Source: Alisma plantago-aquatica (Eukaryota; Streptophyta; Magnoliopsida; Alismatales; Alismataceae). From it: a DNA stretch of 64,000 nt. This document shows, in pieces, positions 34,121-47,566 of this stretch. The position numbers and the translations under genes are program-made. Where the stretch lies: assembly GCA_963693085.1 (NCBI GenBank), contig OY856410.1, positions 1,335,541,804 through 1,335,605,803 of the forward strand, given 5' to 3'. Position 1 is the stretch's first letter. Each line of letters opens with the position of its first letter. Below the pieces are notes generated by a model. It worked only from the letters and a program-made list of their open reading frames with translations, had not been told where the DNA came from and searched no databases.

Positions 34121-37100
34121 GTGACCGACACAACCTCCCTATAGAACTTCTTGCATCCTGATAAAGGCTATGGTGGTTAACATCACATCTTAAGAACTGT
34201 CCCTTTTGTATCACCCTGAATGAGCACACACGCTCTCATCAAACCCTCTAGTCTGGATCATACTAACCATTAGTATGGGGTGCTAACTATACTAACATCG
34301 AGTTCTTCAGGTATCTACTTCCACCTCATGGGAGTGAACCATTAGGTCATACTCAAGAACTTTTGAACTCACATCATGGTGTGGTTGAACCATCTTTCTC
34401 TCTTAAGTAGTTCAACCAAATCTTTCCCATGACAGTACTCTTTCTTTCTCATTTCATCTAGGTAAGGCGATCTACCATAACCCATATTGTATCTTGATCT
34501 TCATTGATCAAGGGGAGACTTACCACAACATCCATAGTGGTGAACTCCCATTCCCTCTCGGGGGCTCTTTATCCTCTATGTCAAAGCACTGGGTTACTGG
34601 TGTTCGTCCTTCACCTTCTATCATGCATACCACATGTAGCCTCATCCCCAACATCCGTAGTACTGCTACCAATCATTATCTCTGTGGTACCATGGTGTAT
34701 GGTGATCTTAAAATCATGATTTCCTATATGTCATGATTCCTCAAGCTTGATACTTCAGAAACCCTAAACCACTCTCATCAAGGTTTCATCACTTTCCTTT
34801 CCAAAGAATTACATTTGAGGTTTTACAACCATCCTTTCATTATATCACAGACTAGGCTGGCTAACCAAACAATCATTTACTTGATTAACCGCTATTGATA
34901 CATCTGGGTGTTAGCCAAACTTATCTCTTTTCCTCATCTTAAGGTTAGCTTAACAACTTCAACTTCTTCTAGCTTCCGGCTAAACTAGGCAGCTATATCT
35001 CAACCAGAGCATTCATTACCACTTCTTATCCTTAGGTGTTAGGTAATGTTGAAGACACACACCTCCATGTATTCTACTTATCATCTCATCTCTATGTTTG
35101 TCTTCATCAAGAAACTCTGAGCTCCTCTTCATGGTGATCAAACTCAACCTATCATATCTTGCAAATTCTAGATAGCTCATGGTATCACATCCTCACAAGA
35201 TGATCTCCTTAATACTCTTAGTGTTTGTAAACCATCCATGTATCATTCTCTCCACAAGGGTATGTTATCATCTCTATCATTATACCTTGTAGCAATGTTC
35301 CAACTCACATCATCTTTATCCTTGGTGTATGGCATGCATACTGTCCCATCTCTCCCTCCCATAACAAGAGGAAATAAGCAGTTGGCGACCGTCCAAACAC
35401 AAAGTTCTTCCTGTTCTAAGAGTAGAGATGATACATACCACATTGCCAGTACACCTTCAAATCTAAGTTGAAACATGCAACTTATGTCTCTACATCACAA
35501 TAATCTTGACATCAAAGTTATTTCCATGGGAAAGCTGGTCCCGAACGTGCTTCGTCCAAACATAGTCCTTGGTCGTCTCCTCTAGGTCTATAGGGTGCTG
35601 GCACTTTAGGGGCCATCCCTTTTCCCTTATGCATCCAGAGAGTGCCCTACTCATCTGCCCTTTGGGTCCCATGAGTTCATGAAGGTTATCAATCTCCTAA
35701 CCCATGGCCCTCAGACAATGATAGTTGTTACCTCCCGACCCTATGGTCATGTGCAACTAGGGAATTAGGAAACTCTGACTTCCATCGGTCTTATCCCTTC
35801 CTGACCCTAGGATAGACTTAGGATTATATTATAGTACATGTCCAACTTAGAACCTTACCCAAGCCTTCACCATCTCTCTATGCATTCACGACTATCTTTC
35901 ATCCCTTCATAGGGGTCATGGCAACCTGTCTACCTTGGTCAAGCCCCATACTGGTTACCTCCATGGTAACACATCCACATGCACTTAGAGATGGTTATCT
36001 ATGGGTTTACAGGTTCATTCTCATACCATGTACCTTTTACTTAGCTTCTCAAGATCCTATGAAACCTCTTTAGGTTACCTCAAAACCAACAAAACTGGTA
36101 AACACTCTACCAAAGGGTCCCTCTCCCAGGATGGGAGGAAACTACAACTCTTGACAACAAGGTCACAACCGTCCTTAGGGTTTACATTCACATGAGCATG
36201 CCTAACCCAACAGCTACTAAGGCACAAGCAGACCACCCCTTAAACCATACTTGTTCTCTTTCCTCAACATTAGATCAACTTAGTTGTGAGGGGTTCATCA
36301 AACATACCCTCAACTTAAGGGGTTTCCTTTACCTCTACACATGAGGAGTATTGTGCTCGAAACTATAGAGACTCAAATCTTGTCATGAGCATCAGGTATA
36401 CCACTTCCCCTCTTAGGCCTAGGAACCCCAAGTTCACTATTTGGGCATACAACTGCATGATCACCCTCTTAACCAAAAATCAAGCATGTATAAGGCATGA
36501 CATGCACTCCCTGTCATCCTTCTACTCGAGCAACACATCAGGGTCGAGTCCTCCGCAAGGACAACCAACAAGGTACAAGGCTTCACAACCTATTACCAAA
36601 CCTCTCCAGGTCTAAGGAACTCTTCTTCCTGTCTCAGAAGGTAACACCTATACCACAGGCACATAGGTACCAGAAGCATCATCCTCTCTCTAGGGTTTGG
36701 TTCCTCTAAAGGCAACCAAGATATCATCAACCTCCAGGGATCATGCATGAGGCAACCACTATCATCCACTTAGGTCGCATCATTCTCGACTCCCCACTAT
36801 TTCTCACATCTCGGGGTTTTAGGCTTCCAACCTCCATGTTGGGGTCCTACTTTCTCTCTCTAAAGCTAACTCCACATCTAGTCATACTACTAGAGGTCCT
36901 CTCTCCATGAAGGATCAAGCTCACAGGCATACCTCTACGTTGGTGAAGCCTATGCTCTAACTTATGTTTGCTCATGATTATCCATAGTCCCTTATGCTTA
37001 TCTCATAAGCCATCCATCATGTCCTTCTGGCCTCAGTTTTAACTTATTGCTCATACTATTGTAGCACTCTGGGTGCAAGCTATACCCTACTTGCCTAAGC

Positions 37101-37900
37101 ACATAGGGTAACTATAGGTTCTCCTCTAACCTCATCCATGAAGGAGATATCCTTCTCTCTAGCATGCATGACCCTCTCTAGGGTTGGTTCGCCAAAGTTA
37201 CTAGGTCATCTAAGCTCTTATGGCATCCCAAAGGCATGTCCAACCAAACACTCGGTCAACCATGACATCTAACTCATCATGTCATCTTTCTCTCTAACCT
37301 TCACTTAGGATCAGGGTTAACATCATCCTCAAAGGATGTGCTAGGTCTCTACTTTTAATGGAGATTTCTACCTCCAAGACTAACTCTCTCTCTTCTCATC
37401 CTCCAGATAAGAAGGTCTATCCTCAGGTCTCTCCTGAGGGCAATGACAACTCGTGTCATACGTCCTAAGAATGTATCTATTCTTTAGTTTACGCTTACTC
37501 TATTAAGCTTATGTCCATGACATCTTATTTACATGCTTTTTATCAATTTGGTGGAGGATTCCTTAATCTTTATCAACCTTACCCATACCTCAAGGGGGTG
37601 AGGAAAAGAGAGAAAACCCTAATCCTTAAGGTCCTTAATAGAATTTGAGTTGAGAAAGGATGAACAAGATGAGAGAGTCCTAAAGGTATCTTATTTAGAG
37701 TCATGTCCTAAGACATCGGCCAGGCAGTCACACAATTTAGGAGTCCTCGTATTCTGACTAGAGGTGCGGAGGAAAATATTGCCAGCCCCCAGACGTGATC
37801 CTTTTCTAGACACCTCAATCTTTCGGACAATCATCTAATAACTCCCTTGGGTTCTATGGAGTTTGTAAATTTAATAATTATTAAAGATTAAATGAGGAAC
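34121..37900 (-). mobile_element. Element J: internal region without recognisable genes
   Basis: In 3.8 kb I could not recognise RT, RNase H, protease or gag blocks in any frame. Only short open frames occur. The PBS is intact and the pol end remains, so J either lost most of its coding by decay and deletion or was a non-autonomous derivative mobilised by a related element. Confidence 0.5.
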
Positions 37901-37917
37901 CTTCGCTCTAATACCAA
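37901..37917 (-). other. Element J: primer binding site (tRNA-Met type)
   Basis: The minus strand reads TTGGTATTAGAGCGAAG, one base inside the 5' LTR, comparable with TGGTATCAGAGC. It defines the right LTR as the 5' LTR. Confidence 0.85.
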
Positions 37918-37918
37918 T

Positions 37919-40900
37919 TGTAACGACCCTGCCTCCCGGTAACCCCCAATTAAGGGAGACCGAAAGGTCAGAGACGTTAACCAATAACCCAGATCAAAGG
38001 TTCGACAAATAATAAATAACAATTAATAAACTTTACCAACTAAACCGAAATCTGGTATTAAAATAAAACTTTACATACCTTTTGAAAACTTTAGAAAACT
38101 ATCTATCCACAACTTGAATTATTCTATCTAACCCTCCTTGTACTTTACTTCTTATTTTCACGTACGATGTGTCACTTTACTATTTGTGCCTTTCAAGCTT
38201 GTACCTAAAACGCCGACAAACAAAATGCCGGTCAGCATATCAGAATATGCCGGTATGTAGGGACATCCAAAATTACATAGATATGGCTAACAACTTAATA
38301 ATCACAATCAAATTATTTAACAAGACAATTTACATTTTCAATGTGTCATTCTCCACCGCTTTTTCCCTAACCCTAGCATACCCCTCTAGGGTTTCTCTTT
38401 TTCCATTGACTTAAGGCCACCTTCTCAATCCCGAGCTTGGTGCCTGGGAGTCACCTCTCATGGTGCTCCATAGTCATACATCATAGACCACCTTCTCATT
38501 CCCGAGTTTGGTGTCTGGGGTCACCTCTCATGGTGCCCATGGGTCTACCCTCTTGGGTCTGACCTTTATGGCATCTTCCATCAGGGTGGCATGTAGGTGT
38601 GAGAATACACACTTCTTTATAATTGTGATAACCATAGTGACTTTATAATTTTGTAAGTATGAACATCCAACTGTTTAGATTGCATTCAATACGAGGAAAC
38701 ATACAGAAAACCCTCGGGAAACTAATGTGATTAACCATAATTAACCACATACCTGTTCAAGTTGATGTGTGATAGAAAAAATCCGATCAATCAATATGCA
38801 AGCAAGCATTCAATAAGATCCTAAAACAATTATACAATTTCCTTTTATTACTCATGTCATTAAGATCTATTAAATCTAGCTCGCTTCCTAGGGTTTCTAG
38901 TCCACTTTTAGGGTTTGCATTGCAATTTGGGCTTCCCTTCATCTTTTACTATTTTAAACCCTAATTTAATGGAATTGATCATGAACCCTAATTATTTCAA
39001 CATCTAATCCTCAATTTCGGATTAAAGGCATAATTAACCATTAATTAAGTTCATTAATCCTCTTTTACATTAAAGCTACTATTTTTATACTTTTAATCCA
39101 TGGAAATATCATTATACACATTTATCATCAATTCATAGTTCATCATGGTCCAATTCACATCTGAACTTGATTTGCCATTAATTCCACCTTTTATTCATGA
39201 GAAAACCCTAATTGCTACCTTTAGGGTATTTATCCACAAATTAGGAACTTTAATGCTCAAAATAGCTTATAACCATGAAAACTCTGTTCTATACATGAAA
39301 TCAAATAATTAAAGCCATTAGTAGTCCTAATTACCAACATTAGCGTTTCAAGGCCCAGTAAAGCCGATTTATGCACATAAACTCTAAATTAAACTAATTA
39401 TATGCAAAGTTCATCTTTTTCGATCTTAATGTTCCTTTTCATCATAAATAGGTTAATATCAACTTTAAACACTCATTTAACCCTTTCTAATTCGTTAATC
39501 ATCAAAGGTTAGGGTTTTTCATTGATTAAACTATTAAAGATAGCATCCTAATATTTTTTTGAATTTCAAGTATAATTAGGCTCCAAATATATTTTTAGTG
39601 GATTCCTCATATTTTTCTGAGCAAGTTTCATATTTTACACGTTTCCATCAGAGCTACCAATATTTAAATATGAATTTTGCAATAAAACCTTACTTCATCC
39701 AATCAGAAACCGCCACGTTGCCCGTTTCCCATGCAATGCGCGTTGGTTTGCAAATAGAGTTGATTGCCCATTTTACCCTTGATAAGTTAGATGAGTCTTC
39801 TGCCCACGGAGGGGCAAACTCATCCAATGCGCACTGATCATATTCAACCTCTGGATGGTGGGTTGTAGTCGCCCTAGATGTGTTTGGTGTGGCTCCTCCC
39901 TCTCCTCTGGGCCTGATGGCTGCCACCAAACCCTTCCCTATCTTTGCCGCCCTCCGTCACCCTTGGGGCTCATCCTAGCTGCTGCCAAAGTGTCCTCTCC
40001 CAAGCGGGAGAAACATCTGATTGTTTCTGCAACTGCAGCAGGCTGACAGTGGCTGCGCGAAGCTGAGGTCGAAGGAGAAGCAACCGATCGGTCTGGGGTG
40101 ATCGTGGAGGCTTCTCGACTCAAGTGAGATCACAAAACGAACCTTCATAGTTCCAGGGATAGATCTCTACTCTCAGCTAGAGTTTGCACATAGGGAAGAA
40201 GGAGAAGAATGTGGGATATTTCTCTCTCTCTCTTGGGCTCGAACTAGGGCTTTACCCCTTTATATAGGGTGAGTATCCACGCCATAAGACGACCATCTAT
40301 GGGTCAACTAGTTCTATTTTCAATAGGAATCAAATTCCTTCATGAAGAAGAAATTTTTCTCTCTCCTATTTACCTTCTTAATATTCTTTATTGCATGGAT
40401 AATTAGAAATACGAAAATTCTTTCTCTTATTCTCTTTATTCATGTCTTTTAATTTATTGGCCACGAAAATATATTTTCCTTAAGTAGGAAATACATTTTT
40501 CTTAACAAAACCACATAATTCATTAATTATGTATTCCCATTATCCTTTTATTTTGGAATTTTGGTATTTTCTCTTTCTTTCCTCTTTATTGGGACTCCTT
40601 GGATCCCAATAAACTCTATTGTTTTCGAAATCCTTTTTATTGGATACTGATTATCCTTCTAGATGCATCTAAATGCATTATTTCTCATTATCTTGTTTAT
40701 TTCTTATTAAAATATCTCTTTTTGAGGATTTCTCTTTATTTCTATTTTATTTTCCTCATTGTTATTCCTTTTAATGTTAGGAATCCTTGGGATACGAAAT
40801 TCCTCCAAGGATAACTCAATTATACCTCTTCCCACATGTTTTCCACATTTTATCATTATTTTCAATTTCTTTCTTAACAAGGAAATACTTTATTGGTCTT

Positions 40901-41228
40901 TTTTTTCTTGTTGCTTTATCTTTGCAACTTTGGACTCCTTAGAACCCAAGGAACCCAAGAGGCATGAAATGTATCCTTAGATTACATTCCTTTGCCTTCT
41001 AGAGGTTTCTACCTCATCTCTCTTTTCTCAAAAACTCAATTATTCATTTCTTAATTGAATTTCCTTGTTATTGGGCCCAATAGCCAATAAATCCCACACC
41101 ACAATCATCAAGGCTATTGTAAACAAAATCCAAATATTCAAAACAATTTATATCATTATTTGTTCTAATATCTTTAATATGAGAAATTACATTTCTCACC
41201 AAAAGAACTCAAAACTGGGGTTGTAACA
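37919..41228 (-). repeat. Element J: 5' LTR (3310 bp)
   Basis: It begins TGTAACGACCC and ends TGTAACA on the plus strand; its partner is 30234-33531. The terminal TG..CA is intact here. The promoter TATA is at 40259-40269 on the minus strand. Confidence 0.93.
40259..40269 (-). promoter_or_regulatory. Probable TATA box of the J 5' LTR
   Basis: The minus strand reads CCTATATAAAGGGGT, at the same place as in the other LTR. Transcription would run leftwards towards the PBS at 37901. Confidence 0.7.
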
Positions 41229-41233
41229 ATAAC
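41229..41233 (+). repeat. Target-site duplication of J, right copy (ATAAC)
   Basis: It is identical to 30229-30233. Confidence 0.92.
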
Positions 41234-41934
41234 GCTCTACCATGTCTGGAAAAATAGCGAGCATACATATCTGAAATGTAGCTGGTGCATTACAAATGCC
41301 AAAAGGCATCTGACAGTAAGAGAAAGTTCCATAGGGGCAAGTGAAGGTGGACTTCTCTTGATCTTGTGGTTCAATGGAAATTTGATTGTACCCAAAATAC
41401 CCATCAAGAAAACAAAAATGAGAGTGACTGGCAAGCCTCTTAAGGATTTGATCAAAAAAAGGAAGTGGAAAATGATCTTTTAGCATTGCAGCATTCAATC
41501 GGCAATATCAATACAAACACTCCACCCAGTCACTAGCCTAGTTGAAATTAACTCACTTGTTGAATCTGTGGCGACTGTTATCTCCTCTTTCTTAGGAACT
41601 ACTTGAGTTGGGATAACCCATTTAGAATCAGAAATAGCATAAATTATACCTATTGATAAGAGATTCACTACCTCTTTGTTGACTATCTCATTCATGATGG
41701 AATTGAGACGACAATGAGATTGTAATATTGTTTTATCTCCTTCCTTGATTTGAATCTTGACCTGGCAAAACCTAGGAGATATCCCCTGGATTTATACAAT
41801 AGACCACCCAAATGTTGCCCAGTGGTTCTTTAGCACAACAAGGAATTGCTCCTTCTCATGCATGCTCAATGAAGATGAAATGATGATGGGGAGCTTCTTG
41901 TCCATCACCAAGAAAATATACTTCAAATGTGGAG
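41229..41934 (-). pseudogene. Element I: N-terminal part of reverse transcriptase (right of the J insertion)
   Basis: Blocks in order on the minus strand: PHLKYIFLG and LPVIISSSLSMHEKEQ (pre-RT region), MNEIVNKEVVNLLSIGIIYA then ISDSKWVIPTQVVPKKEE, MLKDHFPLPFFDQILKRLAS, FLDGYFGYNQISIEPQDQEK, TFTCPYGTFSYCQMPFGICN and APATFQ. One frame change lies near 41497. It stops at the J target site a few codons before the palm FMDD and is cut on the right by the LTR of E at 41935. It is the missing half of the RT at 29950-30233. Confidence 0.88.
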
Positions 41935-42154
41935 TGTGACACCCCGTTCCACACAAGAGAGATTACTCAAAACTTAATTGCGGAAGAAAGATTAAACAAA
42001 CAGGTTACTGGAAAATACTAAAAATTAAAACCGATTTCATTAAACGCCAAAGCAGAAAAAACCTTTACATACCAGTCCTAATAGGATACAAATTAACTAC
42101 ATTGACAACTACTTACGAGGTATGCCATCATCTGGATTGTAAGAGAAACATGTC

Positions 42155-42680
<526 letters not shown>

Positions 42681-44369
42681 TATATATACAACTACTGTAA
42701 CTTTGCATCAAAAGGGGCATAAGTAAAAATGTGCCCAAAACTATTCCAAGGACTTGAGTGTACATGGATGACTCTAGGACTCTGCACAAATGACAAGCAT
42801 CAACACCTCCAATCTTACCAGCTACTGGCCTTCATGGTTTTGCTGCTCTACCTTAGCTGCACGATCTCTGCCTCCTCATGCACGTCCACCTAAAAGGATG
42901 TGGGGAACCCACACGGTGAGATCCAAATCTCAGCATGAGATATAACCCTCCACCAATGCTATTATTAACACATATTTGAGTAACAAGAGTAAAGCTATTA
43001 TTATGATATTCAGATTCAGATGCATGATATGATCAAGGTAGATTAGTATAGGCAATTTCACTTTGATTATGAAACATCTTATTTTCATGAAAGGAATATG
43101 AAGAACATGTATATCTACTACCGTATGTACTATATTAAAACAAGAAAGGCCTCATCCAATGGCCTTGTATTTGTTCCATAATAAAATACACTACACGTCT
43201 GGTTACATATTTTATTTTTCCATGAGGATTTGAGTCATACCACCCAAATCCAACCAACTGCTGCTAAGTCAAAATCAGTGCCATACAAGGTCAATGGAAG
43301 AGTTGGAATCCATGACCTCACCAATCCTCATGGTCAGTACATGAGTACACCACAGAGACATATCAGTCAACTACAACCAATGACATACAGTAAACTGTGA
43401 AAATTCCTAGCCCACCTTGGTACAGGTCACAGAGCTAGTGAAACTGAGCTACAACCCGTAGCCGCATTCCTGCCGGGTTATGGCATGTAGACAATCTTAT
43501 GAAATCTCATAAGCATAATATTATTGAGCTACGACCGCAGTCATAGTCCTTCTAGGGTATGGCCCACAGCCAATCCTGTGGATGCATATACTCAACAATA
43601 TATGAGTCCAAGCCTTCTCTAGGAAAGATCCTATTTCACCATCCAACAAGTATTAACAATGAGACGGATCTATGGCACAGGGCAAAACTACATGTATTAA
43701 GTTACACTGGATTAGTTAGGTCCATTAAGTATATTTTAGCATCAATCAAGTTATAACGTATAAAGTCATGGCAAACTCTATCAAGATAAAAGTTCAAAAT
43801 CATATAAAGTGTGACTTCATCACATCATCATCACATATTATTTGTATCACTGTCATTCATAACATCATCATCATCAAGGCCATGTTCCATAGCGTATCAA
43901 CCTTTCAAGTCATCACAGGGAATGTTATCTCAAACTTGGCATCAAGCCATTATCAGGTCGTAGGACCCGTTCACATTATACCCATTGTACAAATGCCTCA
44001 ACATGCCTTATGGAAGCTCATCCAACATGTATCATATCATAATTACCATAGATTCCGCTTAGCTATCCATATCTACTTGCAACACTTTCACAGTTACGAG
44101 TTCATAATAGTAGAGATATGGATTCCATTATCATAACCACCCCATAGAAGGGAACCAAGCAAGTTACATTGTACATTATTAGGGTCAACCTAAGTACAAC
44201 GTCCAACCCCAATCTCATTCCTCCCATTATCTTGGAGTACACTCATTTTAAGGATTAAATGATATTTCAAACAACATGTTACATGGCTTATTCATTTCTC
44301 ATACAAGTACATCTTTAAGTATTCAAACATGCCCCATAACGACCATAATCACCATGTATTGGCCACTTA

Positions 44370-45080
44370 GCAATATGGTGTCTCAGTCTTCCATCAGCAT
44401 GTGGTGTCAATTTAACATTGAACTGTTGTGTCGGCATAACACCTTCATTGGGTGTCAACCTATCATCAGCATGATGTATCGGCCTAACACCGTCAAGGGG
44501 TGTCAACTACCTATTACCGTGACATCTCGGTCTAACACCACCAATGTGTGTTGGCTTAGCAGCATCACAAGATACTGGTTTAACATCAACATAGGGTGTC
44601 AGATTAGCATCAATCTATGAAGTTGATTCATTACTATCCAAGTGTCTCAGTCTGTCATCAGCATAGGGTATCAGCCCATCGTCAATAGGGTTTATTGGAC
44701 TATTTATCATGTGATGTTTTGGTTTATCATTATCATGGTGTGACGGTTCTATCATCTTGAATCAACCTATTGTTAACACAAGGTGTGTAGACTACTAACC
44801 AATGTGTGTTGCAACTTATGCAGTCATCCCAGATTGCAACTAATATGAGGGTATCAGGCATAATCCATCATGAATTGCATTCTATCACTGAGGTGTCGGC
44901 CTAGTCTCAACACGGTATGTCAATTCTTCAACAACATAGGCATAAAGATAGCTACCCGTCACAGTTTGTCCCTAAGGTATATCTAGTGTATCAACTACTA
45001 GCCATCATGAATTACAACCTAGGTTAAGTTGACGATCTAAAAGTCATGTAGGGTGTCAGTTCCACACCAGCAAGTGCATT
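44370..45080. repeat. Degenerate array of GGTGTC / TCGGCCTAACACC motifs in the LTR of E
   Basis: Recurring strings include ggtgtcaatt, tgtcggcataacacc, gggtgtcaacc, tatcggcctaacacc, ggggtgtcaact, ctcggtctaacacc, agggtgtcagatt and atcatcagcat, spaced about 40 bases apart. The inverted centre of A shows related but diverged strings near 3000-3200. Confidence 0.6.
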
Positions 45081-45989
45081 GGCCACCAACATCAAAAATC
45101 TTACTAAGGCTAGGTGTAAGCCATCAGAGGTTACTTCTTATGAAAGGGCATTGGCTATGTTGTTATGGATTGTAACCATGGCTAGGCTAGGGTGTCGGCA
45201 CAACACTTCATGGCTAAAGTCATTACTAACATGACCAAGGTCAAAATAGAGGAAAACAAAGTCAGTACAGGACCCCACTATTATCATGGTAAAAGCTCCA
45301 TGGTTTAGGTACTTAAACTTTCTTCAAGAAAGTACCACATTCAAGAGTAAAAGACTATTCTTATCATATCCCAAAACATCAAGTTAAGATTGGTATTAAG
45401 TTCTATCATATAGGGTTAAGATTGGTATTAAGAGTAAATGACTTTAGAGAAGAAAAAAATTCATGCATAAGCAAAGAGTGCAATAATAGAGAGGCTAAGA
45501 GTTATATAACCCGTCTTAGAGAAATCTTCCACAAAAGATGCAAGCTCTAAGGTCAAAGCTCCTTGCACTGGTCCAAAGGTTGAAGGTGGTCCGCCAAAGA
45601 TCCCAAACTTGGTCACAACAACACCTCCAAGAGAAAAGAAGACACCAAGGTTAAAAAGAAGAAGAAAGGCAACTCTAGTCAATCCAAAGAAGAGGAAGAA
45701 AGAAAAGGATGAGATAACTTCATTAGACATGCCTCAAGAATAGCCTTCATATCAAGGCATGTTCCATGGCTGAGAGAGAGGAGGAGGATCGGGAAGAGAT
45801 ACCAAGGAGGTCATCATAAAGGAAACACAAATCACCAAGGTATGAAGATGCACAAGAACCACCACGAGCTAAGGATTCGATCACTAAGCTTCCAAGGGGT
45901 TCCTTCTAGCTCCTCAAGCTCCAAGATTGTCCACCTAGAAGGGGGAAACAAGAATGGCCTAAAGGATTACAAGAGTGAAGAGGAAAGGA

Positions 45990-46000
45990 GTTATATACTT
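45990..46000 (-). promoter_or_regulatory. Possible TATA box of the E LTR
   Basis: The minus strand reads AAGTATATAACTCC about 550 bases from the LTR start, at the place homologous to the A motif near 5940. Confidence 0.45.
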
Positions 46001-46546
46001 GTGGAATGAGAGAGGGAGAAAAAGTGAGGTGTCATCTCCTTAATCCATCTAGGGGACACTTGGTCTTGCAAAAGATCCAATTGCAACCACTCTTTCTTAA
46101 CATGCAAACGTGGTGATGCACTCTATGTGGAGGTCTCAGCCTCTTGACCACTTACCACGGGTGTGACCCATGGCAACACCCCAACCACATTCCAAGGTTA
46201 AAGAAAATATAACCCATAAAAGCCTTACACATTACAAAAGATGCCACCACTCATCCAAGGTGCAAACAAGGAACCCTCTCCTCTCTCTCTCCTCTAGATG
46301 AGATCAATAGATGCAAGGTTCACTTTAGAGGTGAAAAATTTCATATTAACCCCCTATATTAGGTAAATTACAATCCACACCAAAACTATTATATAAAGCA
46401 CAACATCATCTAAATACACTTCAAACTTGGAGCTTACTATCTCCACAAGCCCTAATTCATCTTAAAAGATGAAGGAAAGATTCTAAACATATGGTTAAGC
46501 TAAGACAAATAGGGTTACCCCAAAAACTCATGTCATAGGTCTTACA

Positions 46547-46565
46547 AGCCATAAACCCCCAACAT
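46547..46565 (-). other. Element E: polypurine tract
   Basis: The minus strand reads CATGTTGGGGGTTTATGGCT directly before TGTAAGACC. Upstream is 'atttcaagggtgaaat', the usual palindrome-like string. It identifies 41935-46546 as the 3' LTR. Confidence 0.75.
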
Positions 46566-47090
46566 GGATTTCACCCTTGAAATCCTAAGAGAAAAGGGAT
46601 GGGTACTTGCTCCTCATCTCCTCCTCAGGTTCCCATGTGGATTCTTCAACACCATGGTGATGCCACAGAACCTTCACAAGTACTATGTCTTTCTTCTTCA
46701 TCTTTTTCACCCTCCGGTTGAGGATCAACACTGGACCTTCCACATAGGACATACCTTCATCAAGATGCACCTCTATAGGCTACAACACTAACTTTGTATT
46801 GGGATGGCACTTCCTCAACATACTCACATGAAACACGAGATGCAACATGTGCAACTTAGGTGGAAATTCCAACTTATAAGCCACCTTTCCAACTCGTGCT
46901 ATCATCAAATAAGGTCTCATAAACCTGGGAACCAACTTACCCTTCTTCCCAAATCTTAGCACACCTCTCCAAGGAGATACCTTGAGCTATACTCTATCTC
47001 CCACTTAGAATTCCAAAGGTCTATGGTGGTTATATGCATACAAATTTTGCCTGTCATGTGCTGCCCTTAACTGATGTTGAATAACTGCAA
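46566..47090 (-). pseudogene. Element E: integrase C-terminus with chromodomain-like end
   Basis: From the right, the frame reads VIQHQLRAAHDRQNLYAYNH, LEF, a TAA, VGDRV, MLRFGKKGKLVPRFMRPYLM, VAYKLEFPPKLHMLHLVFHV, SMLRKCHPNTKLVL, then VEGPVLILNRRVKKMKKKDI and VKVLWHHHGVEESTWEPEEE. This is the GPY/F module and the chromodomain-type end of a chromovirus integrase. The two open pieces (46780-46962 and 46585-46770) share a frame. The sequence stops at 47090, where the truncated LTR of D begins; the rest of the pol of E is missing from the window. Confidence 0.9.
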
Positions 47091-47530
47091 TGTGACACTT
47101 ATTTCACTAAATAAGGCATGAAACCAAAGTGTAGATCCATAAGGATTACGTTTATTTAAATTTTTCTTGTTTTCTTTCTCATGCAATTCGGGACATCAAA
47201 GGAAGTTAAAGCCTAATCAAAATTAGTGTGTTACCAAATTTGTATGCAAGGATTCTGAAAATCAAGTTAGATTTTAGTTGTGTGATTTCCTACTACATAT
47301 TATTTCCTTTCCAAGTTAAATCATTTTTTAATTATCCAAAACCATCTAAAAATATTTAGAGATTGGTATTTTGAGGAAAGCTATAAAACATTGTTTAAAG
47401 TTCACATAAAAATTGTTAGGTCAAATTAATATTAGTAAAAAGGTCATTTGACTTTATCCCCCTACATAGTACTAATGTGCTAAATTAGGGTTTCTAATTA
47501 GGTGTAAGATGAAAAAGAATTATTGTGTTA
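47091..47530 (-). repeat. Element D: truncated 3' LTR (440 bp)
   Basis: It is closely similar to 51141-51581, the outer 441 bases of the 5' LTR of D. Shared strings are 'tgtgacacttatttcactaa', 'gggacatcaaaggaagt', 'aaccatctaaaaatattta' and 'gtgctaaattagggtttcta'. It adjoins a PPT-like tract on the right. Since the full LTR is about 2.7 kb, some 2.3 kb is missing at the left, where the integrase of E is joined. Alternatively the 440-bp unit is itself a short LTR. Confidence 0.75.
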
Positions 47531-47566
47531 TGATTCTACCCACCTTGAATGAATTTTGTCCTCAAA
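47531..47566 (-). other. Element D: pre-PPT string and polypurine tract
   Basis: The minus strand reads gaattttgaggacaaaattc, then attcaaggtgggtagaa, directly before the LTR. The first string is the widespread chromovirus pre-PPT motif. Confidence 0.7.

Larger units (their letters stand above)
30234..41228 (-). mobile_element. Element J: complete LTR retrotransposon, about 11 kb, nested in element I
   Basis: Two long direct repeats (30234-33531 and 37919-41228) flank a 4.4-kb centre. On the plus strand the repeats start T(G/A)TAACGACCC and end GGGGTTGTAACA. A tRNA-Met-type PBS lies inside the right repeat, a polypurine tract inside the left, and a perfect 5-bp target duplication outside, so orientation is minus. 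The LTRs make up about 60 percent of the element. The centre holds only a recognisable pol C-terminus (33550-34120). The LTRs are colinear but differ every few dozen bases where compared, so the insertion is not recent. It splits the RT of I beside the FMDD motif. Confidence 0.93.

Noticed and set aside
31909..39837. Similar ORFs of 79 codons at 31909-32148 and 39598-39837 suggesting a conserved small gene
   Set aside because: They are the same place in the two LTRs of J, which are copies of each other, and are antisense to the element. Similarity does not show selection.
43768..44620. Open frames of 122 and 114 codons on the plus strand
   Set aside because: They lie within the LTR of E and overlap its short-motif array; no domain, and the strand is opposite to the element.
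44370..45080. CRISPR-like array of regularly spaced repeats
   Set aside because: Repeats are highly degenerate, spacing varies, no cas genes, and the setting is a plant LTR.
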